Positions 24,976 to 33,550 of a stretch of 64,000 nucleotides of DNA are shown here, piece by piece (position 1 is the stretch's first letter; each line of letters begins with the position of its first letter). The position numbers and the translations under genes were made by a program. This stretch comes from Dactylosporangium aurantiacum (GTDB taxonomy: Bacteria > Actinomycetota > Actinomycetes > Mycobacteriales > Micromonosporaceae). The notes below the pieces were generated by a model. That model made no database searches. It saw only the letters and a program-made list of their open reading frames with translations, and had not been told where the DNA came from. The stretch covers positions 91,536-155,535 of the forward strand of contig NZ_JNYJ01000029.1 of assembly GCF_000716715.1 (NCBI RefSeq), read 5' to 3'.

Positions 24976-26340
24976 TCAGTACCCCAGCGCCGCGCTCACC
25001 CGTCGGCGCAGGATCTCCGTACCCTTGTCCAGGCAGGCCGCGTAGATCCGAAACAGGACCTCGACCGATTGACCGGCCCACAGGGCAACGTCGGTGGGTG
25101 GTACGCCGCCGTTGAGCCACGTTGAGACCGCCGCGTGCCGCAGGTCGTAGGGACGCTTCGCCAGCGGCGTCTCCACGACCTCGGAGATGAAGACGTGCTC
25201 GCGGGCCAAGCGCCAGGTCGTGGTGATGGTGCGCTTGGGCAGCTCGTTGCGGTTGCGCTCGCCCACGAACAGCCGGCCGCCGGCGCCGGTCCCGAACTCC
25301 TCCAGGTGCCAGTGAATGAGTGCGGTCAGTTCGGGTGGGCATGGCGCGGTCCGCCGCTCCCCCACCTCGCGTTGCTTGAGTTGCCGCCGGTCGCGGTTCT
25401 CGCCGCTGTCGGTCCATTCCTTGCCGGCGTGTGGCTCGGCTTCGCCGAATTCGAATTCGCCCCAACCCTCCTTTGGCAGGTGGAGATTTGCGAGCTTGAG
25501 GGCAACCGCTTCCTCCGGTCGCATTCCGGCGAAGTACAGGCATCCGAAGAAGGCGGCCAGCCTGGCCCCGCTGGGAACGTTGAATCTCACGGCGTTGATC
25601 AGCGTCCGCGCCTGGACCGGATTCGGTACGGCACGCCGGTCGACTACCTGAACGGCCTTCGGCGGTTTCCACTTCAGGGCAGGAATCGGGTTCGCGTCCA
25701 GGAGCTTGAGTTCCACCGCGTACTCGACGCTCGTGTTGAGAATCTTCCGGCGCCGGCTGACGACGCTCGGCGCGGCCGGCTGACCGTCGAGACGGACCGC
25801 GAGCGAGTTCAGCAGCGGACGGAGCACCTTCGGATCAGCGAGCGTAGAGACGGGCCGGGTGTTCCGGCTAATCCATCGCAGAGCGTCGGCGACGTCCTGC
25901 GGATTGTCCTCGGCGCCGCGTTGCTGCGTGTTGAACGCCCACCGGCTGAGTGCCTTCCGGATCAGCTTGTCGTCGGGCTTGCCACGGGTGCTGGTGAGCA
26001 GCGCCGGCGTGATGGCCGTCATCGCTTCGGCGTGGGTTCGGCGGGTGGTGGCGGCGACGTGCGGCCACTTCATGTCGACGAACTTGCAGGCGAAGTCGTA
26101 CCAGGACATCGTGTTGTCGTTCCTGAGCATCGACACCGGGCGGCCAGACTCGATGTCGAACGCCTCGCCCTTACGCGCCGCTGTGACAAGTGCGGACCTG
26201 AAACTTTCGGCGAGCGCGGCAGTCTTGAACGGTTCCTTCTTGCGCCGGCCGTCGACCACCCATACGACCTTGTACGTGGTGGTCTCCGTGCCCTTGTAGA
26301 CGTCGATTTTCCAGATCCGTACGTCGAATGTGGTCTTCAT
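24976..26340 (-). CDS. int: Tyrosine site-specific integrase of the AICE
   Basis: The 454-residue phage-type integrase has an N-terminal arm-binding region (RIWKIDVYKGTETTTYKVVW), a core-binding SAM-like domain and a catalytic domain. Catalytic arginine I lies in GMRPEEAVALKL and the H-x-x-R region reads RPYDLRHAAVSTW. In the second box histidine is replaced (ALWAGQS). The nucleophile is Y433 in FRIYAACLD. It should recombine the 42-bp core in tRNA-Arg. The start overlaps the excisionase stop (ATGA), so xis-int are coupled. The gene lies 3.8 kb from attL instead of next to it, because cargo sits between. Confidence 0.93.
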   Translation of the reverse strand: MKTTFDVRIWKIDVYKGTETTTYKVVWVVDGRRKKEPFKTAALAESFRSALVTAARKGEAFDIESGRPVSMLRNDNTMSWYDFACKFVDMKWPHVAATTRRTHAEAMTAITPALLTSTRGKPDDKLIRKALSRWAFNTQQRGAEDNPQDVADALRWISRNTRPVSTLADPKVLRPLLNSLAVRLDGQPAAPSVVSRRRKILNTSVEYAVELKLLDANPIPALKWKPPKAVQVVDRRAVPNPVQARTLINAVRFNVPSGARLAAFFGCLYFAGMRPEEAVALKLANLHLPKEGWGEFEFGEAEPHAGKEWTDSGENRDRRQLKQREVGERRTAPCPPELTALIHWHLEEFGTGAGGRLFVGERNRNELPKRTITTTWRLAREHVFISEVVETPLAKRPYDLRHAAVSTWLNGGVPPTDVALWAGQSVEVLFRIYAACLDKGTEILRRRVSAALGY

Positions 26341-26549
26341 CAGGCGGCCACGTCCTCAAGCGATTCGAGCCAGCGGTCGAGGTCGGTGCGCCGGACGCGG
26401 AGGTCGCCGTTCGGCAGCTTCACGCACGGGGGCGCCTTCCGCTTGGCGCGCCAGTCGTAGAAGGTCGAGCGGGACACGCCCAGCTCGGCGCAGACGTCGG
26501 CGATGGTGAGCAGTCCGCGGGCGGCGCGGGCGCTCAGGTTCGTTGGCAT
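26340..26549 (-). CDS. xis: Excisionase-like MerR/HTH_17 protein
   Basis: The 69-residue protein contains LLTIADVCAELGVSRSTFYD, WRAKRKAPPCVKLPNGDLRV and DLDRWLESLE. This is the winged-helix HTH_17 pattern of AICE excisionases. ATG 26549 has GGGGAAC upstream at ideal distance. It overlaps the integrase start by one codon (ATGA). Excision of such elements needs both proteins. Regulation probably acts in the repeat-rich gap just upstream (26550-26686). Confidence 0.88.
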   Translation of the reverse strand: MPTNLSARAARGLLTIADVCAELGVSRSTFYDWRAKRKAPPCVKLPNGDLRVRRTDLDRWLESLEDVAA

Positions 26550-26610
26550 CGGCAGTTCCCCCGTTGCGATGTCGGCCGGTTGGGCGGTGGTGCGTCGGTC
26601 GGCACGGGCC

Positions 26611-26681
26611 GTGACAGAACTGCCAGAACTGACAGAACGTCGGCCGGTCGTGGGTTGTGTCGGTTGTGGCAGTTCTGTCAC
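26611..26681. repeat. Perfect 15-bp inverted repeat with 9-bp iterons between rep and xis
   Basis: GTGACAGAACTGCCA (26611-26625) is repeated inverted as TGGCAGTTCTGTCAC (26667-26681). The left arm continues as three near-identical 9-mers: CAGAACTGC, CAGAACTGA, CAGAACGTC (26615-26641). On the minus strand it follows rep and precedes xis. It may be the element's replication origin (iterons), an operator or a terminator. The symmetry is certain, the role is not. Confidence 0.65.
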
Positions 26682-26686
26682 TGGCT

Positions 26687-28630
26687 TCAAGCGGCCCGCC
26701 GGTGCGTGTCGAGGGCGTGGACCGTGCCCGCCGGCCGGTGCACGTCGGGGTGGACGAGGAAGCTCGGCGACGGTGGTCGACCGCCCTTGGCTGACCGGGC
26801 CGGCGGGTCGAGCTGCCTCACATAGCCATGGGCGTCCAGCACGCCGAGCGGCCCGTCGAGGTCTGCGACGTTGGCGAACTGGGCGCTCTTGACGGCGCGG
26901 TACAGGTCCCGCTTCGTAAACGCCGTGGTTCCGGTGCGCTCGATCCAGGCGAGGATCGTTTGGGCGTTGCGGGTGGTCGGGTCGGCGCCCATGTCGTCGA
27001 AGGCCGCCAGGGCGTGAGCCGCGTAGTACTCGCCGATGAGCGCGGCCCGATCGAGGGTGGTCGCGTCGATCGGCTTGCCCCAGCCATCGCGGAGGTGCTC
27101 GCCGAGATGGATCAGGCCGGCGATGCGGACGACAGCACCGGTGTACTTGCTGCCCCAGTCCACGATGTGTCCCCACGGGCCGCCCGGTCTGAGCCGAGGC
27201 TCCACAGCCCGCTGGATGTCCAGGACACGGGCGTCGGCGTCCGGGGTCAGCGGCAGGACGGCCGGGTCGGTCCAGTCGGCGAGCGTGAGGACAAGCGTGG
27301 TCAGGTTCGCCGCGTATGTCGCTGCAACCTCGGCCGGCACGGGGTCGACATCGACGTTGCGCCAGCCGACCGTGTTGACCGGCACGGCGAACAGCAGCCG
27401 GGCGAGCAGCCCGAGGCCACGGAATCCGGGCATCTGCGCGATGTCGCGGAGGACCTCGGGCTGGACGGCCAGGCCGAGGGTAAGCGCGGGCCGGTCGATG
27501 TGGTTGGCGTCGCGGGAGAGCCGGCCGACGCGCATCATGTCGCCGGCGTGGCCTTTGAGGAACACCTCCAGGTTGGGCGTTCCGGAGTACCGGCCAGCGA
27601 TAGTGGCGAAGATGCCACCCTCGGGTGACAGCACCGCCAACCGTCCGCCCTGAGCGGCGAGCAGCGCGGCGGCGGTCTCGCTGGTGATGTCATCGGCGAC
27701 GAGCTGCGGCAGCGCCGGTATGACCACCTCTGCGGCTTCCTGGGCAGCGGCCGACGCTTCGGCCAGCAGCGCGCCACGGTCGTCGGTGTTCGCGGCGGCG
27801 TTGGCTGCGCGTTCGGCGGCTTTGCTGGCGACCTTGGCCGCGAGTTCCGCTTCCACGATCGCCGGCCGGGCGAGTTCCACGAGTCGGCGCTCGGCGTCTA
27901 GGAGCGGGCCGGTCATCGCGGCGAACACCGCTGACTTGCGGGATCCAGGCGGGAGGACGACGACTGTGTAGAGGTTGGTCGGCTCCCGCCACGAGCCGCG
28001 TACCTCTACCTCGGCCCGCCCGCCGGCGGCGGTCGACAGCGCCGCGAGGGCGATTGAGCCGGCGGCGTCGACCGGGGTTTGGGTGAACTCGGCGACGGCG
28101 AACGCCATCTCCGCTACCCAGCCCGGCAGTGCCTCGGCCGGGAACGTCGGCAGGTGCCGGCCGTTGCCGAGCGGGATTAGTGCCGGCCAGCCGCCGCCGG
28201 TCGCGGTGTCGAGCATGCTGCGACCGGCGGCCACGACGTCGGCCACGTCCGCGCCGGATGTGGCGAGCTGGGCCAGTTGCGCGCCCAGTTCGACCACCTG
28301 CCGACGACGAGCGTGGTCGGCGACGATGCCCGCGTAGTGGCCGGCGTTCGCCGCGCTGGGCGTGGCCTGCATGAGCGTGTGCAGGTAGCCGGCACCGCCG
28401 ACCTTGCCGAGGTCGCCGGTCTCGGTGAGGTACGCGGCGATGGTGATGGGGTCGACGGGTTGGCCGGCGGCGTGCCGGTCGATGAGGATCTGCCACAGCG
28501 TGGCGTGGGCCGGACGGTGGAAGTCGGTCGGGTTGAGCACGGCGGCCAGGTCGCCGACGACGTGCGGCGCCAGCAGCGCGGCGCCGAGGACGGCTTGTTC
28601 GGCCGCATGGTCGTGCGTTGGTCGGGTCAC
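26687..28630 (-). CDS. AICE replication protein (DnaB-N domain plus DUF3987)
   Basis: The 647-residue protein starts with a DnaB-type N-terminal domain (HDHAAEQAVLGAALLAPH, DFHRPAHATLWQIL, VGGAGYLHTLMQATPSAANA). A DUF3987 helicase/primase-like region follows, with a Walker A-like LPPGSRKSAVFAAM, in which the usual GKS is SRKS, and ALPQLVADDITSETAAALLA. The C-terminal part carries a winged-helix-like region (TAFTKRDLYRAVKSAQF). Proteins of this layout are the presumed replication initiators of many AICEs. The repeats right after the stop are a candidate origin. Confidence 0.8.
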   Translation of the reverse strand: MTRPTHDHAAEQAVLGAALLAPHVVGDLAAVLNPTDFHRPAHATLWQILIDRHAAGQPVDPITIAAYLTETGDLGKVGGAGYLHTLMQATPSAANAGHYAGIVADHARRRQVVELGAQLAQLATSGADVADVVAAGRSMLDTATGGGWPALIPLGNGRHLPTFPAEALPGWVAEMAFAVAEFTQTPVDAAGSIALAALSTAAGGRAEVEVRGSWREPTNLYTVVVLPPGSRKSAVFAAMTGPLLDAERRLVELARPAIVEAELAAKVASKAAERAANAAANTDDRGALLAEASAAAQEAAEVVIPALPQLVADDITSETAAALLAAQGGRLAVLSPEGGIFATIAGRYSGTPNLEVFLKGHAGDMMRVGRLSRDANHIDRPALTLGLAVQPEVLRDIAQMPGFRGLGLLARLLFAVPVNTVGWRNVDVDPVPAEVAATYAANLTTLVLTLADWTDPAVLPLTPDADARVLDIQRAVEPRLRPGGPWGHIVDWGSKYTGAVVRIAGLIHLGEHLRDGWGKPIDATTLDRAALIGEYYAAHALAAFDDMGADPTTRNAQTILAWIERTGTTAFTKRDLYRAVKSAQFANVADLDGPLGVLDAHGYVRQLDPPARSAKGGRPPSPSFLVHPDVHRPAGTVHALDTHRRAA

Positions 28631-28654
28631 GAGGGAAGTCCTTCCGGGTGGCGA

Positions 28655-28948
28655 TCAGCGGCGAGGTTGGCGACTGGCACGGGTGACGCGGCGCATGACG
28701 GTGTTCAGGTCGGCGAGCAGCCCGCCGAGCTGGACCCGCGCGTACGGCTCGGCATCGGACAGGGCGACGGTGAGGGTCACCTCGGCGTGCTCCCTGCCGT
28801 CCGTCGCACGGACCCGCGTCAGCAACGCCCGGCCAAGGCCGCGCACCTCGGCGACGACCGGATCGGCGCGGTGCTCGCCAAGGCCGCACCGGTGACCGCC
28901 GGCGCACCAGTCGGGGTGCTCGCCGGTGCGCAGCGACCGGCGGCTCAT
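28655..28948 (-). CDS. Small AICE protein with Cys/His cluster
   Basis: The 97-residue protein reads MSRRSLRTGEHPDWCAGGHR then C-G-L-G-E-H, a Cys/His cluster that resembles the DUF6907 group common on AICEs. A C-terminal half (EVTLTVALSDAEPYARVQLG) of beta-strand character follows. Function is unknown. ATG 28948 overlaps the stop of the gene before it by 4 bp. It precedes rep by 24 bp, so it is part of the same minus-strand transcript. Confidence 0.65.
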   Translation of the reverse strand: MSRRSLRTGEHPDWCAGGHRCGLGEHRADPVVAEVRGLGRALLTRVRATDGREHAEVTLTVALSDAEPYARVQLGGLLADLNTVMRRVTRASRQPRR

Positions 28949-29190
28949 CGGGTGCCGTTCCGGTGCTCGCTGCGCAGGTACTCGTAGACGCGGCGGCCGA
29001 TGCGGACTCGGCGGCCGGTGCCGTCGCAGCGGGGGCAGAGCCGGAACATGCGGCGGAAGAACGGGTTGCGGAGTTTGCCGGTGCCTTTGCAACGGCGGCA
29101 GTTGCCGAACGGGAACGCGGCGCAGGCCAGGATGTACAACGTTGCGTAACCGGCGAGTGCGAGGGTGGCTAGCAGGGCGAGGGAGTCCAC
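28945..29190 (-). CDS. Small membrane protein with double CxxCxGxG zinc motif
   Basis: The 81-residue protein has one N-terminal membrane helix (LALLATLALAGYATLYILAC). Two DnaJ-like cysteine motifs follow, CRRCKGTGK and CPRCDGTGR, and probably bind one zinc on the inside. GTG 29190 is chosen since GTGGAGGCG lies six bases upstream; an ATG at 29250 is further out with no ribosome site. Such proteins are common in AICE transfer regions with no assigned function. Confidence 0.7.
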   Translation of the reverse strand: MDSLALLATLALAGYATLYILACAAFPFGNCRRCKGTGKLRNPFFRRMFRLCPRCDGTGRRVRIGRRVYEYLRSEHRNGTR

Positions 29191-29285
29191 GAAACGCCTC
29201 CACGGGGCGGTTTGAGGGCATGCGGGGTCGGCGCCGCTAGGAACTAGCACGCTGATCAGGCGTTAGATTGGGTGCTAGTGGGGGT

Positions 29286-29319
29286 GCTAGGTCTAGCAGC
29301 GCCGGCCGCTAGACCTAGC
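29286..29319. promoter_or_regulatory. CTAG-rich inverted repeat, probable GntR operator
   Basis: GCTAGGTCTAGC (29286-29297) and GCTAGACCTAGC (29308-29319) are perfect inverses around a 10-bp loop. Further CTAG tetramers occur at 29237, 29244 and 29274. CTAG is rare in high-GC DNA, and similar CTAG clusters stand before the KorSA-like GntR gene at 32570-32660. It is therefore a likely binding site for that regulator between the transfer and replication blocks. Confidence 0.55.
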
Positions 29320-29325
29320 GGCACT

Positions 29326-31452
29326 TCAGGCGGCTTGATCCCCTCGCCGCCGGTTACGCTCGGCTACCGCGTCAGCGACGGCGGGCCGTTCCACGCCGCG
29401 CCGGTTCGCGGACTTGCCGGTGTCTGGGTCGGTGCCCCACACCTGCGTCGTGGAGATCCCGTACGGCCTGAGCGCCGCGCCGAGCCGCTCCCGCGTCAGG
29501 TCGCCGTAGACCTCGGGTCGTAGGCCGGCGAGCCTGGCGACGAGGGTCTCCATCCACACCTTGGGTTCGTCGGCGCGGATCACGGCGAGGGTGTCCTCCA
29601 GGACCGTGTCCCGCCGAACCGCGGTCGTCTCGGCCGGCGCCACGGTGAGCGTGCCGGCGGCATGCCGTGCTGCGTCAGCGCGGGCGGCGAGATTCTCCAC
29701 GGTGGGGCCGTCGAGGTAGAACGTCCGCACGATCTGCGCCTCGTCGGCCGCACCGACCAGGTATCCGACGCCCTTGTCCTTCTTGGCGAACATGGTTGCG
29801 CGGATGCCGTTGCGGTAGCTGGACGTGCCGAGGACCATGTCGTTCTCCAGTTGGCCCATGACCCGCAGGCAGTACCGCGTCCCCACGTTTGCCGAGACAC
29901 CCGTCGGCAGGCTCTTCGCGTCCGGCCGCTGGGTCGCGAGGAGCAGGATCACGCCGAGCGCGCGGCCGAGCTTGATGATCTTCTCGGCGAGTTCGCCGGC
30001 TTCCTTGCCGAACTCCGAATGGGCGAACAGCTCCTGGCACTCGTCGAACCCCGCGACCAGCCAGTGCAGGCCCTTGATCCGGCGCGCCAGTTCGGGCGTG
30101 ACCTTGTTGTCCGGGCACACGTCCTTCGGCAGCCGCTTGATGATCGCCGCGCGTCGCTGGCACTCGGCGCGCAGTTCCCGCAGCGCGATGAGGCCGGCCT
30201 CGGCGGTGTCGTCGTCCGCGCCGGACGCGTATCGGGCGCAGACCTTCGCGAGCGCGTCCAGGCCGCCGGTGCCTTTGAACTCGTAGCCCCACAGCTCCGC
30301 GTACGGGTCGAGGGCGGTGACGAGCATCGGCAGTTGGATCGCGGCGGTCTTGCCGTAGCCGGGGATCGAGCCGATCAGGACGTTGGTGTACGGCAGTTCC
30401 ATGTGCACGAGCCGGCCGCGCGGGTCGGTGCCGAACGGGAACGGCTTCGCCACGTCCACGGTGGATGCCTTCAGCAGCGGCCACGCCGGTTGACGCGATG
30501 CCGCCATGGACTCGTCACCGACCCACAGCACGAGCCGCGACGGACTGACGTCCGCGTTGCCTTCCGGCCAGACGCACCCGAGGGGACGGCCGAGGCCGGA
30601 CGCGAGCTTGTCCCTGCGGTCCATCACCTCGCCAACCGTGACACCGGGCGGCAGATCGACGTCCGCGCGCCAGCCGGGGCCGTCACGAGTGATCGGCGCC
30701 GGGAACCCGATCGCCTTCGGATGCTTCGCGATGGCCTGGTTGATCCCGGCGACGCCGAGGACAGACAGCGCCCGGACCACGACATCGGAGGTGAGCGCCG
30801 CGACGCGCGGCCGGACCACAGCGGTGTCCAGCAGCGGCCGATCCGCCGGCGCGCCGACCGCGCCGAACACTGCCACCGCCACCGTGAGCGCCGCCCACCG
30901 CCACCAGTACGGGCCGACCGCGAGCGTCACGGCGCCAACCGCCAGCCCGGCGAACAGGAACAGGGCCACGATCCCCCGCCACCGCACCCGCCGGTCCCGC
31001 TGCCGCGACAGTTTGAGGTACGCCTCGGCGTCCTCGGTACGGACGGTCGCCTGCCGGACGGCTTCGCCTTCCAGGTCGAACAGCCACCGGAAGAACCCGC
31101 CGATCACCTTGAACAGTCCGCGCGGTGCGCGGAGGACGAGCTTGCCGGCGTACTTCGGGATGCGGACCGCGTGGTAGGCCAGGACGTGCCCGAGGTAGCC
31201 GGTGAACCAGCGCAGCGTGTACGCCAGTTCAGCGCCAGACCGCAGCCAGCCGGGCAGCACGGGGCGGCGTTCGCCACGGCGGATCGTCGCGCCGAGCCGC
31301 GGACCTTGTTGCGCCTTCGCCGAGTCGACCAGAACGGGCGCGTCGTGCTCGTCGCCCTGGTCGTCGTTGAGCGGGGGCTGTACGACGTCGGCGAGTTCTT
31401 CTTCGTGTCGTTGCCAGTCGATCGGGGGGTGTTGGGGGTCTTCACTGTGCAT
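29326..31452 (-). CDS. FtsK/SpoIIIE-type conjugal DNA translocase (TraB-like)
   Basis: The 708-residue protein has two membrane helices at about 165-205 (IVALFLFAGLAVGAVTLAVG and WAALTVAVAVFGAVGA). The ATPase domain carries Walker A GSIPGYGKTAAI at about 360-371 and Walker B HWLVAGFDECQEL, then LLLATQRPDAKSLPTGV. The C-terminus holds a winged-helix-like domain, the position that recognises the clt repeats in Streptomyces TraB. Such proteins alone move double-stranded DNA between mycelia. ATG 31452 is preceded by GGAGGAAG. This is the main transfer gene of the element. Confidence 0.9.
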   Translation of the reverse strand: MHSEDPQHPPIDWQRHEEELADVVQPPLNDDQGDEHDAPVLVDSAKAQQGPRLGATIRRGERRPVLPGWLRSGAELAYTLRWFTGYLGHVLAYHAVRIPKYAGKLVLRAPRGLFKVIGGFFRWLFDLEGEAVRQATVRTEDAEAYLKLSRQRDRRVRWRGIVALFLFAGLAVGAVTLAVGPYWWRWAALTVAVAVFGAVGAPADRPLLDTAVVRPRVAALTSDVVVRALSVLGVAGINQAIAKHPKAIGFPAPITRDGPGWRADVDLPPGVTVGEVMDRRDKLASGLGRPLGCVWPEGNADVSPSRLVLWVGDESMAASRQPAWPLLKASTVDVAKPFPFGTDPRGRLVHMELPYTNVLIGSIPGYGKTAAIQLPMLVTALDPYAELWGYEFKGTGGLDALAKVCARYASGADDDTAEAGLIALRELRAECQRRAAIIKRLPKDVCPDNKVTPELARRIKGLHWLVAGFDECQELFAHSEFGKEAGELAEKIIKLGRALGVILLLATQRPDAKSLPTGVSANVGTRYCLRVMGQLENDMVLGTSSYRNGIRATMFAKKDKGVGYLVGAADEAQIVRTFYLDGPTVENLAARADAARHAAGTLTVAPAETTAVRRDTVLEDTLAVIRADEPKVWMETLVARLAGLRPEVYGDLTRERLGAALRPYGISTTQVWGTDPDTGKSANRRGVERPAVADAVAERNRRRGDQAA

Positions 31453-31580
31453 GATGAGGCTTCCTCCATGTGAGGGGCCGGAGCGCGGCCTCTCGGCCTA
31501 GGAACCTTGGCCGCGCTCCGGGCAGAGCTACAGGTGACGACTCGTCGCGTGGATCGCTGATCGCGTGCCGTGCACGGTGG

Positions 31581-32315
31581 TCATGCGGCTTTGAGGGTCG
31601 GCGCGGACGGCTCGGCGGGCGTCGACACGCTGTCAACAGCCTGTCGACGGTGCCGCTTCACGGTCGCCTCGCTCAGCCCTAGCCGGGCCGCGATCGTCGC
31701 GTCGCTCGCCTTGGGACTCCGCGCGACTGCCGAGGCCACTCGCGCGGCGGCGGACGGCTGCCGCTTCGGCGCCGGCTTCCGGACCGCCTGGACTGGTTCG
31801 GCCGGCGGCGCGGGTGCCTGGACTTTCGGCGTTGGCTCGATCTGCGGGATCGGGTCGACCTCCACGATCGGCGTCCGCCCGACGCGCGGCGCGGGAACGG
31901 TCGTGGTGCGGCGTGCGCCGGTTGCGATGAGCGCGCCGGTTGCCATGACCATCAGCCCGTCGACGGCGAGCGGTCCGAGGAAGACGGTCAGGTCGTCTTC
32001 GCCGTAGAAGTTGAGCAGTCCGGACAGGTGCCGGTACGACACCAGCGCTGCGACCGCCGCGACCGGCAGCAGTCCGAGGAATCGCAGCCCTGCCCACCGC
32101 TTGCCTTTCGGCCAGGCGACCCGCGCCAGGATCTCGACCGCGACGAACACCGCGACGGGCCAGAACACCGCCCCGACGACGGCGCCGAACTCGGGCAGCC
32201 AGTCCGCGTCACTGCCGGCCGGCGGAACGAAGGAATGCGCGACGTTCGCCGCGACGGACACGACGCCGCCCAGCGCCGCACCCGCGTACGCCCAACCACG
32301 TCCGGTCTTCGTCAT
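31581..32315 (-). CDS. SpdB-like DUF2637 membrane protein with C-terminal HTH
   Basis: The 244-residue protein has about four membrane helices in residues 8-125 (WAYAGAALGGVVSVAANVAH, FGAVVGAVFWPVAVFVAVEI, LVPVAAVAA-like and GPLAVDGLMVMATGALIATG). A proline-rich linker and a C-terminal helix-turn-helix (DATIAARLGLSEATVKRHRR) follow. This is the DUF2637 layout of spread proteins encoded beside TraB. They assist intramycelial spread. ATG 32315 overlaps the preceding gene by 4 bp. A 128-bp gap separates it from traB. Confidence 0.82.
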   Translation of the reverse strand: MTKTGRGWAYAGAALGGVVSVAANVAHSFVPPAGSDADWLPEFGAVVGAVFWPVAVFVAVEILARVAWPKGKRWAGLRFLGLLPVAAVAALVSYRHLSGLLNFYGEDDLTVFLGPLAVDGLMVMATGALIATGARRTTTVPAPRVGRTPIVEVDPIPQIEPTPKVQAPAPPAEPVQAVRKPAPKRQPSAAARVASAVARSPKASDATIAARLGLSEATVKRHRRQAVDSVSTPAEPSAPTLKAA

Positions 32316-32551
32316 GCCGCCACCGCCTTCACGCCCGCGCCGGCCGCGCGGAGCTTGAGCAGTTCCCGCATGACCCGCGCCTCGGCGCGCCGCACCCGGT
32401 GCCAGTCGATGACGGTCGGGCCGGGCTCGGCCGTGATGAGCAGGATCTCGGCCTGCACCAGGTCGATCTCCGCGTCGATCAGGTCCGACTCTCGCTCGAT
32501 CTCGGCGAGATCCGCAGCAGTGGGCTCCACCCACTCCTCGGGGTACCTCAC
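32312..32551 (-). CDS. Small acidic AICE protein (DUF6284-like)
   Basis: The 79-residue protein reads MRYPEEWVEPTAADLAEIER. Acidic helices (SDLIDAEIDLVQAEILLITA) and a basic end (RVRRAEARVMRELLKLR) follow, so it is probably helical throughout. Similar proteins precede SpdB genes on many AICEs; their function is unknown. It starts the tra transcript, with the GntR operator region directly upstream and divergent. Confidence 0.65.
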   Translation of the reverse strand: MRYPEEWVEPTAADLAEIERESDLIDAEIDLVQAEILLITAEPGPTVIDWHRVRRAEARVMRELLKLRAAGAGVKAVAA

Positions 32552-32569
32552 AACAGACTCCCTAGTTTT

Positions 32570-32671
32570 GATGCGCTTGGCTAGGCAAGTGCCGTGAGAT
32601 GAAGGTAGATGCGCTTGGCTAGACAGGTCAAGAGTGCGGATCGAAGTTTTCTAGTCTGGCTAGTCAGGCGG
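32570..32671. promoter_or_regulatory. Divergent tra/kor control region with CTAG repeats
   Basis: GATGCGCTTGGCTAG occurs at 32570-32584 and again at 32608-32622 as a direct repeat, and TCTGGCTAG follows at 32655-32663. A TACGAT -10 hexamer (32672-32677) lies 6 bp before the regulator's ATG, so that mRNA would be leaderless and the third repeat would cover its promoter. These are the likely sites where the KorSA-like regulator represses itself and the tra genes. Confidence 0.6.
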
Positions 32672-32683
32672 TACGATGCGGCC

Positions 32684-33550
32684 ATGCCAGACGACCTGGA
32701 CTACCTGGGCGAACTCGACCCCGACGACTCCACCGGCGCCGCAAACCAAATCGCCCGCCAACTCCGCGCAGCGATCCTGACCAAACGCCTTGCGCCCGGC
32801 GAGAAACTCCCCTCACAGCCGGACCTGTCCAAGCACTACGGCGTCGCCCGCGAGACCGTGAAACGCGCACTCGACGCGCTACGCGGAGAGCGGCTCATCG
32901 TCTCCAGGCAGGGAAGCGGCGTGTTCGTCCGCGCCCAGACCCAACGCCCGGTCGAACTACGCCCACACCTGGAAGCGGCGTTCGAGAGCGAAGACGTCCG
33001 CATCGACTTCGCCGGCTTTCTCGGCGAAACCCTGCAAGGCGCACTCGCCGAAGTCCTCGACCGCGTCCGCGCCGGCCAACTCGCCCCGAAGACCATCGCG
33101 ATCCGCGTCCTGGTCTCCGACATGGGCGTCCCTCAAGCGCTCCCGGCCCGCGCCGAGACAGGCGCCGATGACCCAATCGTTCGGGAACGTATGGAGCGGA
33201 TCTCCCATCGCTCCCTCGACGGCATCGTCGACCAGGTTCACGAGCTGGGCGACCTCGGCCTGGTCCAGGCCGCCACGGTGGAGGTGCGGCTGCACTCCGC
33301 GTCGCCGCTGTTCAAGCTGTACATCATCAACAACAGCGAAGTGTTCTTCGGCTTCTACCCGGTCACCGAACGGACCGTGGCGCACAAAGGCGAGCCGATC
33401 GCCATCTACGACCTGCTCGGCAAGGACGTCCCGCTGTTCAACTACGCCGTGAGCGAGGAAGACACCTCCCACGGCACCCAGTTCGTAGCAGCGTCCAAGC
33501 AGTGGTTCAACTCCGTCTGGGACAGCATCGGCAGGGAGTACCAGGGATGA
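32684..33550 (+). CDS. GntR-family regulator (KorSA-like)
   Basis: The 288-residue protein has a winged helix at about 20-90 (AANQIARQLRAAILTKRLAP, GEKLPSQPDLSKHYGVARET, RQGSGVFV). A long C-terminal effector-like domain ends DSIGREYQG. AICE and pSAM2-type elements use such proteins (KorSA) to keep transfer and replication genes silent. ATG 32684 is placed after a TACGAT hexamer with no Shine-Dalgarno, so translation is probably leaderless. Its stop overlaps the HAD gene start (ATGA). It is divergent from the tra block. Confidence 0.85.
   Translation: MPDDLDYLGELDPDDSTGAANQIARQLRAAILTKRLAPGEKLPSQPDLSKHYGVARETVKRALDALRGERLIVSRQGSGVFVRAQTQRPVELRPHLEAAFESEDVRIDFAGFLGETLQGALAEVLDRVRAGQLAPKTIAIRVLVSDMGVPQALPARAETGADDPIVRERMERISHRSLDGIVDQVHELGDLGLVQAATVEVRLHSASPLFKLYIINNSEVFFGFYPVTERTVAHKGEPIAIYDLLGKDVPLFNYAVSEEDTSHGTQFVAASKQWFNSVWDSIGREYQG

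Noticed and set aside
24626..25672. 348-codon minus-strand frame overlapping the integrase 3' end
   Set aside because: Different frame from the integrase, arginine-rich, no start signal; it covers non-coding att-like DNA.
27690..28907. 405-codon minus-strand frame overlapping rep
   Set aside because: Arg/Pro-rich shadow in another frame of the DnaB-N/DUF3987 gene.
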